From the NCBI RefSeq assembly GCF_007483665.1, contig NZ_ML660183.1:186001-250000 (forward strand): a DNA stretch of 64,000 nucleotides, in the 5' to 3' direction. Made by a program: the position numbers and the translations under genes. The DNA comes from Catellatospora sichuanensis (lineage in GTDB: Bacteria > Actinomycetota > Actinomycetes > Mycobacteriales > Micromonosporaceae). The notes under the pieces were generated by a model, which did not search any database, was not told the origin of the DNA, and saw nothing but the letters and a program-made list of their open reading frames with translations. Of the stretch, positions 33,607 through 42,657 are shown in pieces; the stretch's first letter is position 1; every line of letters starts with the position of its first letter.

Positions 33607-35021
33607 ATGTCCGAGACCACCCCCTCGCTCAAGCGGCGCACGTTCCTCGCGGCATCCGCCGCGGCGGGCGCGACCGCGGCCGCCGGCTGGCCCGCGACCG
33701 CCGCGCAGGCCGCCGACACCAGGCCGAACATCCTCGTGATCGTCACCGACGACCATCCGAAGGGGACCGGCTGGGCGCTGCCCAAGACCCGGGCCTGGCT
33801 GACCGGCAACGGCGTCGAGTTCACCCGCGGACACGCGACCACGCCGCTGTGCTCGCCGGGCCGGTCCTCGATCTTCACCGGCCAGTACGCGCACAACCAC
33901 GGCGTACGCGGCAACCAGCACAGCGCGAACCTCAACCACCACTCCACCGTGCAGCGCTACCTGCAGCAGGCCGGCTACCGCACCGGCCTGTACGGCAAGT
34001 ACCTCAACGGCTGGGACGTCGACGACAACCCGCCCCACTTCGACGAGTTCGCCGTGCTCGCCCCGCCGACCTTCAACAACGGCACCTGGAACGTCGACGG
34101 GACCGTGCAGACGATCAACAACTACACCACCACCGTGGTGAAGAACCGGGCGCTGAGCTTCCTGGACCGCAGCGCCGCCGACACCCGCCCCTGGTTCCTC
34201 TACCTCGCCCCGTACGCCTCCCACGGCCCGAACACCCCCGAAGGCAAGTACGCCGACACCGAGGTGCCCGCCTGGAGCGGCCGCCCGTCGGTGCCCGAGG
34301 CCGACCGCAGCGACAAGCCCAGCTTCGTCCAGGACGCCACCGGCACCCTGGCCGACGGCCGCAACATCCGCACCAACCAGCTGCGCACCCTGCTGTCCGT
34401 CGACGACGCCGTGCAGGCGGTGCACGACAAGCTCGAAGCCCTCGGCCAGCTCGACAACACCCTGGTGTTCTTCATCGCCGACAACGGCTTCGCCTGGGCC
34501 GACCACGGCTGGACCAAGAAGTCGGTGCCCTACACCCCCGTCATCGAGGTGCCTTTCTTCGTATCCTGGCCGGCCGGCGGCCTGGACACCGGAACCGACG
34601 ACAACCGGCTCGCGGCCAACATCGACATCGCGCCGACCATCCTCGACGCGGCCGGGATCACCCCGGACGCGCAGTACCCGCAGGACGGGCACTCGCTGCT
34701 CGGCCCGCACCGGCGCACCCGCGTGCTGACAGAGTTCTTCAAACACGGCACCGGCGCGGGCGGCCCCCTCACCTGGGCCTCCTACGTCGGCGCGAACAAG
34801 CAGTACACCGAGTACTACCAACTGCACACCGACGCCAACGGCCTGCCCACGGGCTCGGGCGCGGTCCTGTTCCGCGAGTACTACGACCTGGTCAACGACC
34901 CGCACCAGCTGGTGAACAAGCTCCACAACGCCACCCCGGCCCAGGAGCAGGCGCTGGGCATCCCCCCCTGGCGGCGCAGCTGGCCGCCGACCGCGTCAGC
35001 TCCGGCAGCACCGCACCCTGA
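33607..35021 (+). CDS. Tat-exported type I sulfatase, C-terminus frameshifted
   Basis: A sulfatase of the formylglycine-dependent (arylsulfatase/N-sulfoglucosamine) family. Tat signal SLKRRTFLAA at residues 7-16. Metal site VTDDH (about 47). Formylglycine motif LCSPGRSS with Cys82 (C-x-P-x-R). ADNGFAWADHGW marks the second metal site. The encoded frame runs past the natural end and overlaps the next gene. At the C7 run 34962-34968 one added C restores PPLAAQLAADRV and a stop at 35021, 11 nt before the next hairpin. I therefore give 35021 as the end. Either an assembly error or a true frameshift. RBS GGAAGG. Cleaves sulfate esters outside the cell. Confidence 0.88.
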
Positions 35022-35032
35022 CCGACCGGCCC

Positions 35033-35064
35033 GCCCGGCGGCGGGGCATGTCCCGCCGCCGGGC
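35033..35064 (+). terminator. Stem-loop between the sulfatase and FGE genes
   Basis: A perfect 13-bp stem (GCCCGGCGGCGGG / CCCGCCGCCGGGC) with a 6-nt loop. It begins 11 nt after the corrected sulfatase stop and ends just before the AGGAAGGAG ribosome binding site of the next gene. It may partially terminate, giving less FGE than sulfatase, or protect the mRNA. Confidence 0.7.
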
Positions 35065-35081
35065 ACCAGGAAGGAGCGCCC

Positions 35082-36161
35082 ATGGCCGCGCACCCTCCCG
35101 CCTGCTGCGCGCCCGCTGCGGGCAGCGGGGGACCTGCCCTGCTCACGCTTGCCGCGCCACCCGCGGGCGACGCGGGCACCACTGCCGTTCCGCACAGCGT
35201 GGCCGATGCCACGCCCGGCTCGGCCCCTGCGCACACCGGCGCGGCCGGTCCGCCTGCCGGGCACCGGCCCCGCCTGCGCACCGCCGACGGCATCGGCACG
35301 CTGTCACGGGCCGCATCGCGCACCGTCGCCCTGCCCGGCGGCAGGTTCCTGATGGGCACCGACGACGCCGAAGGATTCCCCGCCGACGGAGAGGGCCCGG
35401 TACGCGAGATCAAGCTCGGCCCGTTCCGCATCGACCCGACCACGGTCACCAACGCCCAGTTCGCCACGTTCGTGAAGGCCACCGGGCACGTCACCGACGC
35501 CGAGCGGTTCGGCTTCTCGTTCGTGTTCGAGGGATTCCTGCCGCCACAGCACGCCCGGCAGGCGCAGCGGGTCCAGGCCGCGCCCTGGTGGGCGGCGGTG
35601 CCCGGCGCCGACTGGCGGCACCCGCACGGACCCGGCTCCGACGTCGGCAGGCTGCAGAACCATCCCGTGGTGCACGTGTCCTGGCACGACGCATCGGCCT
35701 ACTGCGACTGGTCCGGCACCCGGCTGCCGACCGAAGCCGAATGGGAGTACGCCGCCCGCGGCGGCCTGGAGCAGGCCCGCTACCCGTGGGGCGACGAGCT
35801 GACCCCGGCCGGACGGCACCTGTGCAACATCTGGCAGGGCGAGTTCCCGACCCGCAACACCGCCGCCGACGGCCACCTCGGCACCGCCCCCGTGAAGTCC
35901 TACCGCCCCAACGGGTACGGCCTCTACAACGTCGCCGGCAACGTGTGGGAGTGGTGCGCGGACTGGTTCAGCGTCGACTTCCACGTCACCGGACCCCGCG
36001 TCGACCCCGCCGGGCCCGCCGACGGCACGGCGCGGGTCATGCGCGGCGGCTCGCACATGTGCCACGCGTCGTACTGCAACCGCTACCGCATCGCGGCCCG
36101 CTCCTCGAACACCCCCGACAGCTCCGCGGGCAACATCGGCTTCCGGGTCGCCGCGGGCTGA
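35082..36161 (+). CDS. Formylglycine-generating enzyme
   Basis: A 359-aa sulfatase-modifying factor. Residues 1-85 are variable and Ala/Pro-rich. The FGE-sulfatase domain spans about 86-359: VALPGGRFLMGTDDAEGFPA, FRIDPTTVTNAQFATFV, RLPTEAEWEYAARGG, YGLYNVAGNVWEWCADWF. The active-site pair is MCHASYCNRYR, with two Cys five residues apart as in the actinobacterial copper enzyme. It oxidises the sulfatase Cys in CxPxR to formylglycine before export. It lies 60 nt downstream of the sulfatase, presumably its client. ATG 35082 has a strong AGGAAGGAG. Confidence 0.92.
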   Translation: MAAHPPACCAPAAGSGGPALLTLAAPPAGDAGTTAVPHSVADATPGSAPAHTGAAGPPAGHRPRLRTADGIGTLSRAASRTVALPGGRFLMGTDDAEGFPADGEGPVREIKLGPFRIDPTTVTNAQFATFVKATGHVTDAERFGFSFVFEGFLPPQHARQAQRVQAAPWWAAVPGADWRHPHGPGSDVGRLQNHPVVHVSWHDASAYCDWSGTRLPTEAEWEYAARGGLEQARYPWGDELTPAGRHLCNIWQGEFPTRNTAADGHLGTAPVKSYRPNGYGLYNVAGNVWEWCADWFSVDFHVTGPRVDPAGPADGTARVMRGGSHMCHASYCNRYRIAARSSNTPDSSAGNIGFRVAAG

Positions 36162-36236
36162 CCGCCCAGTCGTGTCGTCGGCGCGCCCCGTCGCGGCGCG
36201 GCCCGGGAACGGCACGCCGTCGGCGACAATACCGAC

Positions 36237-36740
36237 ATGTCGGTCGTTCGTCTGCACCCGCTCGCGCAGGCCCTGATCAACAGTGCCTTGCTGCTGGCCG
36301 TGTACTTCGTCATACCCACCGACATCGGCCACGGCACCTGGTCGCTGCTCGCCCGGACCATCGCGACGCTCATCGGGCTGACCGTCGCGGTGGCGCTCAT
36401 CCTGCGCCAGGTCAGCCGCCAGATCGACGCGGCGGAGGCCCCGCTGACCGGACTGCTCACCGCCCTGGTCGCCGGGGTGCTGTTCTTCGCGCTCGCCGAC
36501 TACCTCGTCGCGATCAACGCACCGGGCCAGTTCGTCGACCTGAACACCCGCATAGACGCGCTCTACTTCGCGATCTCCACGCTGGCCACGGTCGGGTTCG
36601 GCGACGTGCACGCACAGGGTCAGGCGGCGCGCGGTCTGCTGTGCCTGCAGATGCTGTTCAACGCCGTCATCATCGCCACCGGGCTGTCCGTGCTGTCCAG
36701 GCAGATCGCCGCGCGGGTACGCGAGCGCCGCGGCGGCTGA
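36237..36740 (+). CDS. Two-TM-type potassium channel protein
   Basis: A 167-aa membrane protein with four hydrophobic helices. Between the last two lies the selectivity filter STLATVGFGDVHAQG (TVGFGD), a K+-selective signature. The last helix is CLQMLFNAVIIATGLSVL. The first two helices lack regularly spaced Arg, so this is not voltage-gated. There is no RCK domain. Likely a tetrameric K+ channel. Start ATG 36237. Confidence 0.85.
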   Translation: MSVVRLHPLAQALINSALLLAVYFVIPTDIGHGTWSLLARTIATLIGLTVAVALILRQVSRQIDAAEAPLTGLLTALVAGVLFFALADYLVAINAPGQFVDLNTRIDALYFAISTLATVGFGDVHAQGQAARGLLCLQMLFNAVIIATGLSVLSRQIAARVRERRGG

Positions 36741-36754
36741 CCCGCCGGCTCCTC

Positions 36755-36812
36755 CGCCTGCCCACGCTGCGGCGAATCGCCGCGCACCTGGCAGCGACCC
36801 GCATCAGGGTGG
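36755..36812 (+). pseudogene. Decayed copy of the sigma factor start region
   Basis: This 58-nt stretch matches the start of the sigma gene at 37681-37739 at about 52 positions with one single-base gap. Both share CGCCTGCCC, CGCTGCGGCG, ATCGCCGCGCA and CGACCCGCATC blocks. It translates as LRLPTLRRIAAHLAATR against ARLPALRRIAAQLAGDP. It has no start or continuation, so it is a relic of a duplicated sigma gene left between the K+ channel and lipoprotein genes. Confidence 0.7.
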
Positions 36813-36835
36813 CGTCGGCTTCGTAGGATCGCGTC

Positions 36836-37354
36836 ATGAGGCGACGATGGATGTCGATCGCGCCGATAGTGCTGGCGCTGCTGGCGGGCTGCGGTCCGGA
36901 GGTTGCCGGAACCGGCGGTGTCCGCCTCGATGATGCCGGCCGCCTGGTGGCCGTCCTCGCCTGGTGTGAGAGTTTCGGCGCGCCCACGAAGATCGCCCTG
37001 TATGCGGTGCACTCCGACGGCAGCGTCGGCGATCCCCTACTGCAGCTCACGCGGGCAGGCGATGCACCGGCCGCGAACTACGCCGAGATCCCGCTCGCCG
37101 AACCCGGCCCGGTATGGCGGGCCGACGGTCCGATGCCCGCCCTGGAAGACGAGAAGAGCTACGAAGTGCGGGCGTGGGACAGCACGGGCGAACGCCGGGT
37201 CACCAGCTTCCCGTTCACCATCGCCGAATTGCGCACGACGGATCCGGCGCGGCCCATCCTGACCAGGACTCACGTCGGCGACGGCCGCTATGACAGCTCA
37301 TTCGCGGGGGCGCAGGAGTTCCAGCAGGCAGCCGTCGCAGACTGCGGCGGCTAG
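36836..37354 (+). CDS. Putative lipoprotein
   Basis: A 172-aa protein with signal peptide MRRRWMSIAPIVLALLAGC (lipobox LLAGC, Cys19) and a ~150-residue exposed domain of alternating strands (LVAVLAWCESFGAPTKIALY, YEVRAWDSTGERRVTSFPF). I recognise no family; it may be Ig-like. It ends with VADCGG. It sits between the sigma relic and the sigma factor operon and could be part of the sigma regulon, which is inference from position. Confidence 0.7.
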   Translation: MRRRWMSIAPIVLALLAGCGPEVAGTGGVRLDDAGRLVAVLAWCESFGAPTKIALYAVHSDGSVGDPLLQLTRAGDAPAANYAEIPLAEPGPVWRADGPMPALEDEKSYEVRAWDSTGERRVTSFPFTIAELRTTDPARPILTRTHVGDGRYDSSFAGAQEFQQAAVADCGG

Positions 37355-37635
37355 CCGACGTCGCGGCACCCGGCACGGCCAGTGGTAGCCACGGGTCCGC
37401 CCGGCCGTCCCGAAGGACGGTGGCGGCGAGCCGTCCACCGGGGCGCATCCCGCGCCGGACGTCGGCGCAACCGGGGACCGGGTCGGCCGGCAGCATCAGG
37501 GCCATCCGGGGGTCGCCGCGTCGAACGGCGCACCCGGAAGGTTCTCGGCGGTCTCGACCGCTTAGTCTCGCGGTCCGCCCAACCGGAGCCGTCGCGGCAC
37601 CCGTCGACCGGGTGAGTGCGACTACCGGAGGTGTG

Positions 37636-38160
37636 ATGAACGGGGAACAGGAGCGGGAGTACGTCGCGTACGTGACCGCCCGCCTGCCCGCGCTGCGGCG
37701 GATCGCCGCGCAGCTGGCAGGCGACCCGCATCGGGGCGACGACCTGGTGCAGCAGGCCATCACCAGGCTGTTCGTGAAATGGCGGCAGGCGAGCCAGGCC
37801 CGCAACCTCGACGCGTACCTGCACACGATCCTGGTGCGGACCTTCCTGGACGACCGCCGCCTGGCCTGGAGCCGGGTCAGTCTCGCCCCGGAGGCGGGCA
37901 CGGAACGGGCGGCGACCGGCGCGGACGTCGACACCAGGCTTGACCTGCAGGTGGCACTCGGACAGATGCCGCCGCGGCAGCGTGCCGCAGTGGTGCTCCG
38001 CTTCCTCACCGACCGCTCGGTCGACGAGGTCGCAGAGATCCTCCAGGTCTCGCCGGGGACGGTGAAGAGCCAGACCTCCGACGGCCTGGCCACCCTGCGG
38101 CGGCTGCTCGGCGAGCAGCCCGTCGCCTCGGCGACCACAGCGAAGGGAGCGGTCCGATGA
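37636..38160 (+). CDS. SigE-family ECF RNA polymerase sigma factor
   Basis: A 174-aa ECF sigma factor. Sigma-2 region near residues 12-75 (RLPALRRIAAQLAGDPHRGD, DDLVQQAITRLFVKW) and sigma-4 near 105-160 (MPPRQRAAVVLRFLTDRSVD, EVAEILQVSPGTVKSQTSDG). It belongs to the SigE-type group abundant in Streptomyces and relatives. Start ATG 37636 has GGAGG; an in-frame GTG at 37633 is an alternative. Its stop overlaps the ATG of the partner membrane protein (ATGA), the typical layout of a sigma and its regulator. Confidence 0.9.
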   Translation: MNGEQEREYVAYVTARLPALRRIAAQLAGDPHRGDDLVQQAITRLFVKWRQASQARNLDAYLHTILVRTFLDDRRLAWSRVSLAPEAGTERAATGADVDTRLDLQVALGQMPPRQRAAVVLRFLTDRSVDEVAEILQVSPGTVKSQTSDGLATLRRLLGEQPVASATTAKGAVR

Positions 38161-39329
38161 TGGACGAGGATGTGCTGGGCGCGTTCCGGGAGGACCCGCT
38201 GCCGGCCTCCGGCGTGGACGTGGCGCGCGCGGTGCGCACCGGCCGCAGGCAGCGCCGGATGCGGGCCGCGGGCGCGGCCGGCGCGCTGGCACTGCTGCTC
38301 GCGGGCAGCGCGGCGGTGCCCGCCTGGTTCGCCGGAGGCAGCGGACCGGCGCAGCTGGGTGCGAGCCCCGGGGTCACCCTGGGACCTCCGCCACCACCCT
38401 GCCCGAGTCCCGAACCGACACCGTCGGCGGCGGCCTCGCCACCCGCGGCCGGGCAGGCGCCGACCGAGTTCGAGATCCTGCGACACTGGGTGGACGTCAG
38501 CAGCGTGTCCGGCATGCACGTGCTGGACGCCACCACCGCCCGGTACTGGCAGCAGGTGTTCCTCTACGACACGGCCGAACGCTTCTTCACCGAGGTGCTT
38601 GTGTTCGCGGCGGGCGGCAAGCCGTTCTTCGGCCCGCCGCTGGCCCGCGAGCTCGCCCCGGTCGACCTGACCGGTGCCGAGAGCGCGGGAGAGGTCGGCG
38701 GCAGGCCCGCCGTCTGGCTGCCGGGACGGCAGGGCCACTACCAGTCGGACGTCGCCCGCCTGGGCTGGCAGTGGGCGGACGGCGGCTGGGCGTTCGTCGC
38801 GGTCGGCGACAACACACAGGAGATCGGCGTGCAGCCGTCGGCCGAGGCCATGGCCGGGCTACGGGACAAGGCCCGGCAGGTCGCGGACGCGCTGACGATC
38901 GGCCGCGGGGCGGCGGTGACGATGCCGTTCACGGTCGCGGGCACACCGGAGTGCTCCCGGCTGACCCGCACCAACGTCTACCGGGGCACCCACGACAACG
39001 GCACCCCGTTCGTCCGGGCGGGCCTGGTGTTCGGCCGGGCCGACAACACCGACCCGCTGCGGTTCCCGCCGGACCTGTCGACCGAGGTGACAGCGGACTC
39101 GGTCGCAACCCCGCAGGACAAGCCCGGCTCGGTGAACGAGCAGGTGGACGGCCATCCGGCGGTGGTCGAGGACGGTTTCGTGACCCTGCATGGCGTGGAC
39201 GGCTTCGCGCTGGAGATCCGCTCGCCGCTGGGCCGTGACGCGCTGGTGGCGTACGCGCGCTCGGTGCGGATCGTCGAGGGCGCGCACGGCGACGAGAGCA
39301 AGTGGACGGACCGGCCCGTCCGGCCGTGA
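38157..39329 (+). CDS. Membrane-anchored partner of the sigma factor
   Basis: A 390-aa protein with a short cytoplasmic N-terminus (residues 1-35), one membrane helix (AAGAAGALALLLAGSAAVPA) and a large external domain after a Pro/Ser linker. External signatures are HWVDVSSVSGMHVLDATTAR, GQWADGGW-type repeats and a C-terminal beta region. There is no typical zinc anti-sigma motif (HxxxCxxC) in the N-terminus. Coupling to a SigE-type sigma gene suggests an anti-sigma or sensor role, but the sequence does not prove it. Confidence 0.7.
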   Translation: MMDEDVLGAFREDPLPASGVDVARAVRTGRRQRRMRAAGAAGALALLLAGSAAVPAWFAGGSGPAQLGASPGVTLGPPPPPCPSPEPTPSAAASPPAAGQAPTEFEILRHWVDVSSVSGMHVLDATTARYWQQVFLYDTAERFFTEVLVFAAGGKPFFGPPLARELAPVDLTGAESAGEVGGRPAVWLPGRQGHYQSDVARLGWQWADGGWAFVAVGDNTQEIGVQPSAEAMAGLRDKARQVADALTIGRGAAVTMPFTVAGTPECSRLTRTNVYRGTHDNGTPFVRAGLVFGRADNTDPLRFPPDLSTEVTADSVATPQDKPGSVNEQVDGHPAVVEDGFVTLHGVDGFALEIRSPLGRDALVAYARSVRIVEGAHGDESKWTDRPVRP

Positions 39330-39340
39330 CCGTCGGGTGA

Positions 39341-39383
39341 CGACACCGCCCCCGCGAGCGCCAGGCTCGCGGGGGCGGTGTCG
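39341..39383 (+). terminator. Strong terminator after the sigma operon
   Basis: A perfect 19-bp stem (arms 39341-39359 and 39365-39383, core CACCGCCCCCGCGAGC) with a 5-nt loop, starting 12 nt past the stop codon. Confidence 0.92.
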
Positions 39384-39534
39384 TTCGATCGGGCGAACCT
39401 TGTGGGGCAAATCATCCCAATGTTCACGATCCTTTTGACATGGCATGTGTGGGCCTCGATACGGTCGGTTCGGCCCCGGTCGGCCCGAACACGCGGCCGG
39501 CGCCCGACCCTGTTGCCTACGGAAGGTCAGCGCC

Positions 39535-40101
39535 TTGCCCGGCCGACATTCACTGCCCCGTAAGCCCCGTCGCAAGCTCGCCCCGTTCGCCACCGCCACC
39601 GTCGCCACGGCCGTCCTGGTCGGAGGCGGTCTGATCGCCGCCGAAGTGGCCGCCGAACCCCAGCACACCGATGCCACCGCGACCGCCGGAGAGTCCACCG
39701 CGTCGCCGCCGTCACCGAAGGTCACCGACGCCGCGGCCCGCCGAGAGGCCCCGCAGCGCCCGTCGCGCGGCAACCGCAACGCCTCCGCGCCGAGTCCGAC
39801 CGGCACCCCCGCGGTGCTCGACTCCGGCACCTGCAAGGCGTCCTTCTACGACGAACCGCAGGGCACCGCCAACGGCGAGACCTTCGACCCGGACGCGCTG
39901 ACCGCGGCGCACAAGTCGCTGAAGTTCGACACCCGGGTCCGCGTGACCAACGTCGCCAACGGCAAGTCCGTCGTGGTGCGCATCAACGACCGCGGCCCGT
40001 ACATCGCCGGGCGCTGCCTGGACCTGTCCCGGGCCGCCTTCGCCGAGATCGCCAACCTGGGCAGCGGCGTGACGACTGTCCGGTACGACATCCTCGCCTG
40101 A
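39535..40101 (+). CDS. RlpA-like double-psi beta-barrel protein
   Basis: A 188-aa exported protein. The N-terminal basic region and helix ([19 protein letters not shown]) act as signal or anchor. A ~60-residue Ser/Pro/Thr linker is followed by an RlpA-like double-psi beta-barrel: [54 protein letters not shown]. The conserved Asp in RINDRGPY, important for lytic transglycosylase activity in RlpA, is present. The start is TTG 39535 with GGAAGG 8 nt upstream; ATG-initiated readings of this frame begin with unlikely residues. Probable role in peptidoglycan remodelling. Confidence 0.85.
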   Translation: MPGRHSLPRKPRRKLAPFATATVATAVLVGGGLIAAEVAAEPQHTDATATAGESTASPPSPKVTDAAARREAPQRPSRGNRNASAPSPTGTPAVLDSGTCKASFYDEPQGTANGETFDPDALTAAHKSLKFDTRVRVTNVANGKSVVVRINDRGPYIAGRCLDLSRAAFAEIANLGSGVTTVRYDILA

Positions 40102-40127
40102 CCGATCGGACATGCCAGGATGTCTAT

Positions 40128-40769
40128 GTGACGTCGGTATACCTCGAGCTCGGCTCAAAACGGATCTTCGCGTGCGCGCTGGAGTGGCCCGGCTGGTGCC
40201 GCTCCGGCCGCGACGCGGAGCGCGCCCTCGCCGCGCTGACCTCCTACACCGAGCGCTACGCGGTGGTCGCCGAGCACGCGAAGATCCCGTTCGAGCCCGG
40301 TGACGTGCGGGTCGTGGAACGGGTCAAGGGCGGCTCGACCACCGACTTCGGCGCGCCAGAGCAGCCCGCGAGCGCCGACTTCGCACCCCGCGACCACGAG
40401 ACCGCGCAGCGGCAGGCCGCGCTCGTGCAGGCCGCCTGGGACGTCTTCGCCGAGGTCGCCGCGGTGACCCCGGCCGAGCTGCGCAAAGGTCCACGCGGCG
40501 GCGGACGCGACCGGGACAAGATGATCGACCATGTGATCGGCGCCGAGACGTCGTACGCCCGCAGGATCGGGGTCAAGCACCCCGCGCCCGCCACCGGCGA
40601 CACCGCGGCCGTCGCAGCCCTGCGCACGGACATCCTGGACGTGCTGGCGAGCCCGTCGGACGGCACGCCGCCGCCGCGCGGCGGCTGGCCCCCCGCGTAC
40701 GCGGCGCGGCGCATCGCCTGGCACGTGCTCGACCACGCCTGGGAGATGCAGGACCGCGCCACGCCGTAA
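40128..40769 (+). CDS. Conserved hypothetical, DinB-like helical protein
   Basis: A 213-aa soluble protein. The N-terminal ~70 residues are a small alpha/beta region (VYLELGSKRIFACALEWPGW). The rest is helical with well-spaced His (MIDHVIGAETSYARRIGVKH; RRIAWHVLDHAWEMQDR) like a DinB/YfiT-type metal-binding bundle. GTG start at 40128 comes 26 nt after the RlpA stop. No promoter or hairpin separates the two genes, so they may be co-transcribed. Function unknown. Confidence 0.65.
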   Translation: MTSVYLELGSKRIFACALEWPGWCRSGRDAERALAALTSYTERYAVVAEHAKIPFEPGDVRVVERVKGGSTTDFGAPEQPASADFAPRDHETAQRQAALVQAAWDVFAEVAAVTPAELRKGPRGGGRDRDKMIDHVIGAETSYARRIGVKHPAPATGDTAAVAALRTDILDVLASPSDGTPPPRGGWPPAYAARRIAWHVLDHAWEMQDRATP

Positions 40770-40865
40770 TCCGCTCGTGCCGCATACCCGCTGCTCATAG
40801 GATCGGCGGATCGCCCGGCGGACAGGTCGCCGGTTCCGACGGCAGAGAGTGCAGGTGTACGTGTC

Positions 40866-42569
40866 ATGCGCTGGTCAGAGCTCTACGTCCCGACCCTCCG
40901 CCAGGACCCGGCAGGGGCGGATGCCGTCAGCCACCGGCTGCTCCTGCGCGCGGGCTACATCCGCCAGCTGATGGCGGGCCACTACAGCCTGCTGCCGCTG
41001 GCCGTGCGGGTCCGCACGAAGATCATCGACGTGATCCGCGAGGAGATGTCGCGCATCGGCGCGCAGGAGTTCCTGCTGCCCACCATGCAGCCGGCCGAGG
41101 TCTGGCAGAAGAGCGGCCGCTGGGACAAGATCGGCGCGGAGATGTTCCGGCTGACCGACCGCAAGGGCGCCGACCTCGCCCTGGGCATGACCCACGAGGA
41201 GATCTTCACGACCGTCGCCCAGGAGCTGCGCTCCTACCGCGACCTGCCCCAGCGCTGGTACCAGTTCCAGACGAAGTTCCGCGACGAGCCCCGCCCCAAG
41301 AGCGGCCTGATCCGGGTCCGCGAGTTCACCATGAAGGACTCCTACAGCTTCGACGTCGACGCCGCGGGGCTGGACCGCTCCTTCGACCTGCACCACGAGG
41401 CGTACACGCGGATCTTCGGCCGGCTCGGCATCCCGGCCATCCCGGTCGAGGCCTCCAGCGGCATCATGGGCGGCACCGACTCGATCGAGTTCATGTCCCC
41501 GACCGCCGCCGGTGAGGACATCGTCGTGCACTGCACCTGCGGATACGCCGCGAACGTCGAGAAGGCCACCTCGCACCTGCCCGCGGCCGCCGACGGCGAC
41601 GGCTCGTCCGCACCCGAGGCGTTCGACACCCCCGACGTCCGCACCATCGAAGACCTGGTCACCGGCTTCGGCGTCACCGCCGACCGCCAGGTCAAGACCC
41701 TGGTGTACGTCGTCGACGACCAGCTCACCCTGGTCCTCATGCGCGGCGACCACGCGCTGGTCGAGCAGAAGCTCATCGACACCCTCGCCGCGGTGAACGT
41801 GCGCCCCGCCCATCCGGAGGAGATCCGTGAGGCGCTCGGCGCGCTGCCGGGCAGCCTCGGCGGCGTCGGCGTCACCGGCCTGCCGATCGTCGCCGATCTC
41901 GCGCTGACCGGCCGCCGTGACATGACCACGGGCGCCAACCGCGACGGCGTGCACCTGCGCGGCGTCGACGTCGCCCGCGACATCGCCGTGGACCGCTGGG
42001 CCGACCTGCGCGAAGTCGGCGCCGGCGAACCCTGCCCCCGCTGCGAGCAGCCCCTGGACGTGCTGCGCACCGTCGAGATCGGGCACATCTTCAAGCTGGG
42101 CCGCCGCTACACCGAGACCCTCGGCGTCACCGTGCTCGGCGCGGACGGCGAGCGGGTCAACCCGGTCATGGGCAGCTACGGCATCGGCGTGGAGCGTGCC
42201 CTGGCCGCGATCGTCGAGACGCACCACGACGACAAGGGCATCGTGTGGCCGGTCGCGGTCGCGCCGTTCGACGTCGCGATCGCGGTGCTGGGCGACGCCG
42301 ACGAGGTCGTCGCAGCCGCGGAGTCGCTGTACTCCGGGCTGCGCGGACAGCGCATGGACGTGCTGCTCGACGACCGGGCCGAGCGGCCCGGGGTGAAGTT
42401 CAGCGACATCGAGCTGATCGGCATCCCGTACCGGATCACGGTCAGCGCCCGCGGCCTGGCCGACGGCACCGTCGAGTTCACCGACCGGGCCACCGGCCAC
42501 ACCGAACGCATCCCGCTGGCGAGCGCCACGGCCCATGTCACCGCAGCGGTGCGGGCCACCGAGCAGTGA
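40866..42569 (+). CDS. proS: Prolyl-tRNA synthetase
   Basis: A 567-aa class II aminoacyl-tRNA synthetase that attaches Pro to tRNA-Pro. Motif 1 and 2 are seen in EFLLPTMQPAEVWQKSGRW and KFRDEPRPKSGLIRVREF, motif 3 in MGSYGIGVERALAAI. The INS editing domain lies between (residues ~225-405; HLRGVDVARDIAVDRWAD). The C-terminal anticodon-binding domain includes MDVLLDDRAERPGVKFSD. Length and domain order match the bacterial-type ProS. No T-box leader is visible in the 96 nt upstream. Start ATG 40866. Confidence 0.96.
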   Translation: MRWSELYVPTLRQDPAGADAVSHRLLLRAGYIRQLMAGHYSLLPLAVRVRTKIIDVIREEMSRIGAQEFLLPTMQPAEVWQKSGRWDKIGAEMFRLTDRKGADLALGMTHEEIFTTVAQELRSYRDLPQRWYQFQTKFRDEPRPKSGLIRVREFTMKDSYSFDVDAAGLDRSFDLHHEAYTRIFGRLGIPAIPVEASSGIMGGTDSIEFMSPTAAGEDIVVHCTCGYAANVEKATSHLPAAADGDGSSAPEAFDTPDVRTIEDLVTGFGVTADRQVKTLVYVVDDQLTLVLMRGDHALVEQKLIDTLAAVNVRPAHPEEIREALGALPGSLGGVGVTGLPIVADLALTGRRDMTTGANRDGVHLRGVDVARDIAVDRWADLREVGAGEPCPRCEQPLDVLRTVEIGHIFKLGRRYTETLGVTVLGADGERVNPVMGSYGIGVERALAAIVETHHDDKGIVWPVAVAPFDVAIAVLGDADEVVAAAESLYSGLRGQRMDVLLDDRAERPGVKFSDIELIGIPYRITVSARGLADGTVEFTDRATGHTERIPLASATAHVTAAVRATEQ

Positions 42570-42657
42570 CCGCGCCCCGGTGCGCGACGTACCGTTCATG
42601 CCGCGGGTGCGGCACGGGCAGGCGGCGCGCACCGGGCCGGACGAGGAGGCGGAGCAC

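Noticed and set aside
35022-35352. Extended sulfatase C-terminus in the given frame
   Set aside because: Pro/Arg/Ala-rich shadow of the FGE gene reached only through the C7 frameshift.
39384-39534. c-di-AMP (ydaO-type) riboswitch before the RlpA-like gene
   Set aside because: Conserved motifs of that aptamer are not visible in the 150 nt.
40770-40865. T-box leader before proS
   Set aside because: The 96-nt region has no T-box sequence or antiterminator pairing.
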